DNA of 64,000 nt from Neptuniibacter pectenicola (GTDB lineage Bacteria; Pseudomonadota; Gammaproteobacteria; Pseudomonadales; Balneatricaceae). Under the pieces are notes generated by a model. It did no database searches. It was not told the origin of the DNA and worked only from the letters and a program-made list of their open reading frames with translations. The DNA is taken from positions 186,001 through 250,000 of the forward strand of contig NZ_LUTS01000001.1 in assembly GCF_001597735.1 (NCBI RefSeq), read 5' to 3'. Each line of letters begins with the position of its first letter. The stretch's first letter is position 1. Both the position numbers and the translations under genes were made by a program. Positions 62,929 to 64,000 of the stretch are shown piece after piece.

Positions 62929-63492
62929 ATGGAATTATCAGAAGCAAGGGAACAGCTTGAATTCGCGAAAGATTATTATGAGGAGCTATCGAATGCCCAA
63001 GACCATAAAGCTTTCAGAAAATGCTGGCAAGCCTTCAGAACTTGCATAGCTGCTGCATGCAACGTATCAAGACAACAAGTTACCAGCATCGGAGGGAAAC
63101 ACAGCCACCACCATCAAGCCTTTAATAAGGTGAAACAAATACCTGAGATTGATTATACCCTAAAGGCTAGAGATGCAGCCTTCCATAAAGTAACTCAAAC
63201 CTCAGAGCTAATACCCGGAAGTATTCAGTTCAGGCAACCGGACAAATCAGAACTTCCCCAAGCAATTCGTAGAGAAGGAAAATCAGTTCATTACAGTGCC
63301 GGGTTACTCTTAAAGATAAGGATCGAACACCCCCAAGTTAAACTAAGCAGCATCACCAGCAGATCTATCACATACGATGTACCTTTGAACTCTAACGGAA
63401 CTGAACATTCAGCTACGACATTAGGGAAAGTGGTTATTGAAAACATAGAAGCTGCAATCTGCACAACGGAAGAACCTTTAAGGGACAAGTGA
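62929..63492 (+). CDS. hypothetical accessory protein with a His-rich motif
   Basis: A 187-residue soluble protein with a good ribosome site (AGGA). The N-terminal half is helical (AREQLEFAKDYYEELSNAQDHKAF), then CWQAFRTCIAAACNV with three cysteines, then GGKHSHHHQAFN, a possible metal site. The C-terminal half looks beta-rich (HYSAGLLLKIRIEHPQVKLSS). The family is not recognised. The helical start with a KxxHQ-like segment faintly recalls HEPN-type domains, but the match is too weak to claim. It sits between the isomerase gene and a duplicated tRNA 3' end, a usual place for acquired genes. Confidence 0.55.
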   Translation: MELSEAREQLEFAKDYYEELSNAQDHKAFRKCWQAFRTCIAAACNVSRQQVTSIGGKHSHHHQAFNKVKQIPEIDYTLKARDAAFHKVTQTSELIPGSIQFRQPDKSELPQAIRREGKSVHYSAGLLLKIRIEHPQVKLSSITSRSITYDVPLNSNGTEHSATTLGKVVIENIEAAICTTEEPLRDK

Positions 63493-63572
63493 GGTTTTTA
63501 CTAGTCGAAAAGGTGTCAACATTTAGCCAGAACCATTACTATAACTTATTGATTAATAGGTATTTTATGATA

Positions 63573-63592
63573 ATGGCGGTCAGGGAGGGATT
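63573..63592. repeat. 20-bp copy of the tRNA-Ser 3' end
   Basis: Twenty bases starting ATGGCGGTCAGG are identical to 63737-63756, which spans the encoded CCA end and last 15 or so bases of tRNA-Ser. Both copies have the same orientation and lie 164 bases apart. The arrangement resembles attachment-site duplications, or the tRNA-tail repeats seen near tRNA genes. Confidence 0.75.
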
Positions 63593-63693
63593 ATTTTACC
63601 CCTATGGGGCCGTGGTCGCAGGCTCCCACGTTGTCTCGCTTCGCTCGGCTCAACCCCTCTTCTCGGGTTCTCATCCCTCTGAATCGCAGACAC

Positions 63694-63724
63694 AAAAAAG
63701 CCCTGCGGTTAAGCAAGGCTTTTT
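63694..63724 (-). terminator. terminator of tRNA-Ser
   Basis: AAAAAGCC and GGCTTTTT form an 8-bp stem around a 14-base loop, with six T residues on the minus strand, 14 bases after the encoded CCA. Confidence 0.78.
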
Positions 63725-63737
63725 CGTTTTAAATAGA

Positions 63738-63825
63738 TGGCGGTCAGGGAGGGATTCGAACCCTCGATACCTTGCGGTATACACGCTTTCCAGGCGTGCT
63801 CCTTCGGCCACTCGGACACCTGACC
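63738..63825 (-). tRNA. tRNA-Ser (anticodon GGA)
   Basis: On the minus strand the acceptor GGTCAGG (63825-63819) pairs with CCTGACC (63748-63742), followed by discriminator G and an encoded CCA. The anticodon loop is CTGGAAA, giving GGA for serine codons UCC and UCU. A long variable arm (TATACCGCAAGGTATC region) marks it as a class II tRNA. The T-loop GGTTCGAATCC is standard. Total 88 bases with CCA. Confidence 0.97.
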
Positions 63826-64000
63826 ATCCTGCATTAAGTGCGGCATAAAGCTGCTCATCAACGCGGCGCGAATTGTAACATAGACCACCCTATCCGCAAG
63901 GCATTTAACGGAAAAAATAGGAGATCATTCGATCTTAAGGGATTTGTAACAAAATAAACGGATAGGACAGGGACAAGAAAAGAGAAAGCGATCAATTAAT

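Larger units (their letters stand above)
63493..63737. other. non-coding segment between the accessory gene and tRNA-Ser
   Basis: No gene is supported here. It holds the tRNA-tail copy, GC-rich inverted segments around 63620-63680, and the terminator at 63694-63724. A reading frame that crosses the tRNA is considered spurious. Confidence 0.6.

Noticed and set aside
63573-63592. A second tRNA gene
   Set aside because: Only the last 20 bases match; no anticodon arm or 5' half follows.
63489-63848. A 119-residue protein across the tRNA region
   Set aside because: The frame reads through tRNA-Ser and its terminator on the opposite strand; it is not a credible gene.

Overview
This window looks like chromosome from a marine gammaproteobacterium. 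The protein families, moderate GC content and gene neighbourhoods (phasin, long-form PurC, SelO, PtsP, YejK, ArfB, several c-di-GMP proteins) suggest an Oceanospirillales-type heterotroph. The genus cannot be fixed from sequence alone. There are no rRNA genes, no CRISPR array and no clear prophage or insertion sequence. One tRNA gene, tRNA-Ser(GGA), lies near the right edge.

Left part (1-16.6 kb). An envelope-export operon comes first: an RND/MMPL protein, a LolA-like protein and a beta-barrel protein cut by the window edge. It is divergent from an ArsR-type repressor with the cysteine pair of persulfide sensors. Next are a GGDEF protein behind a structured leader, a PatZ-type acyl-CoA ligase/acetyltransferase, hupE behind an excellent sigma-54 promoter, housekeeping genes (arfB, yaeQ, yejK, an AEC permease), a phasin gene with two palindromic operators, and an EAL-HDOD protein.

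Centre (16.6-38.7 kb). A hydrogen-metabolism locus reads leftward. Fourteen contiguous genes (hupD F G H I J K, hypA B, hupR, hypF C D E) plus hypX form one maturation operon. About 4 kb further right is hupT-hupU-hupV, the H2-sensing regulatory hydrogenase with its histidine kinase, plus a small cytochrome c. The catalytic uptake hydrogenase genes (hupSLC) are absent. Where hupSLC would be expected, directly upstream of hupD, there are instead a GGDEF receptor, purC and a 72-residue protein. The enzyme these genes would mature must be encoded elsewhere, or has been lost.

Right part (38.7-64 kb). This holds a CSS-EAL phosphodiesterase, htpG with a heat-shock promoter, a cold-shock gene with a long leader, selO, an alkyltransferase-like DNA repair protein, an RNA methyltransferase, tag, an ion-homeostasis operon (mgtE, a DUF432-like gene, mscS) running into ptsP, panE, a translationally coupled pair of a solute-binding lipoprotein and a PhnD-PAS-GGDEF protein, a TetR/AhpD-like divergent pair, a haloacid dehalogenase, a second AEC permease, and an AraC/isomerase divergent pair. 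It ends with an unknown accessory gene beside tRNA-Ser, whose 3' end is duplicated 164 bp away.

Two themes link the window. One is hydrogen sensing and hydrogenase maturation. The other is c-di-GMP signalling: five GGDEF/EAL proteins, three with periplasmic or membrane sensor modules.
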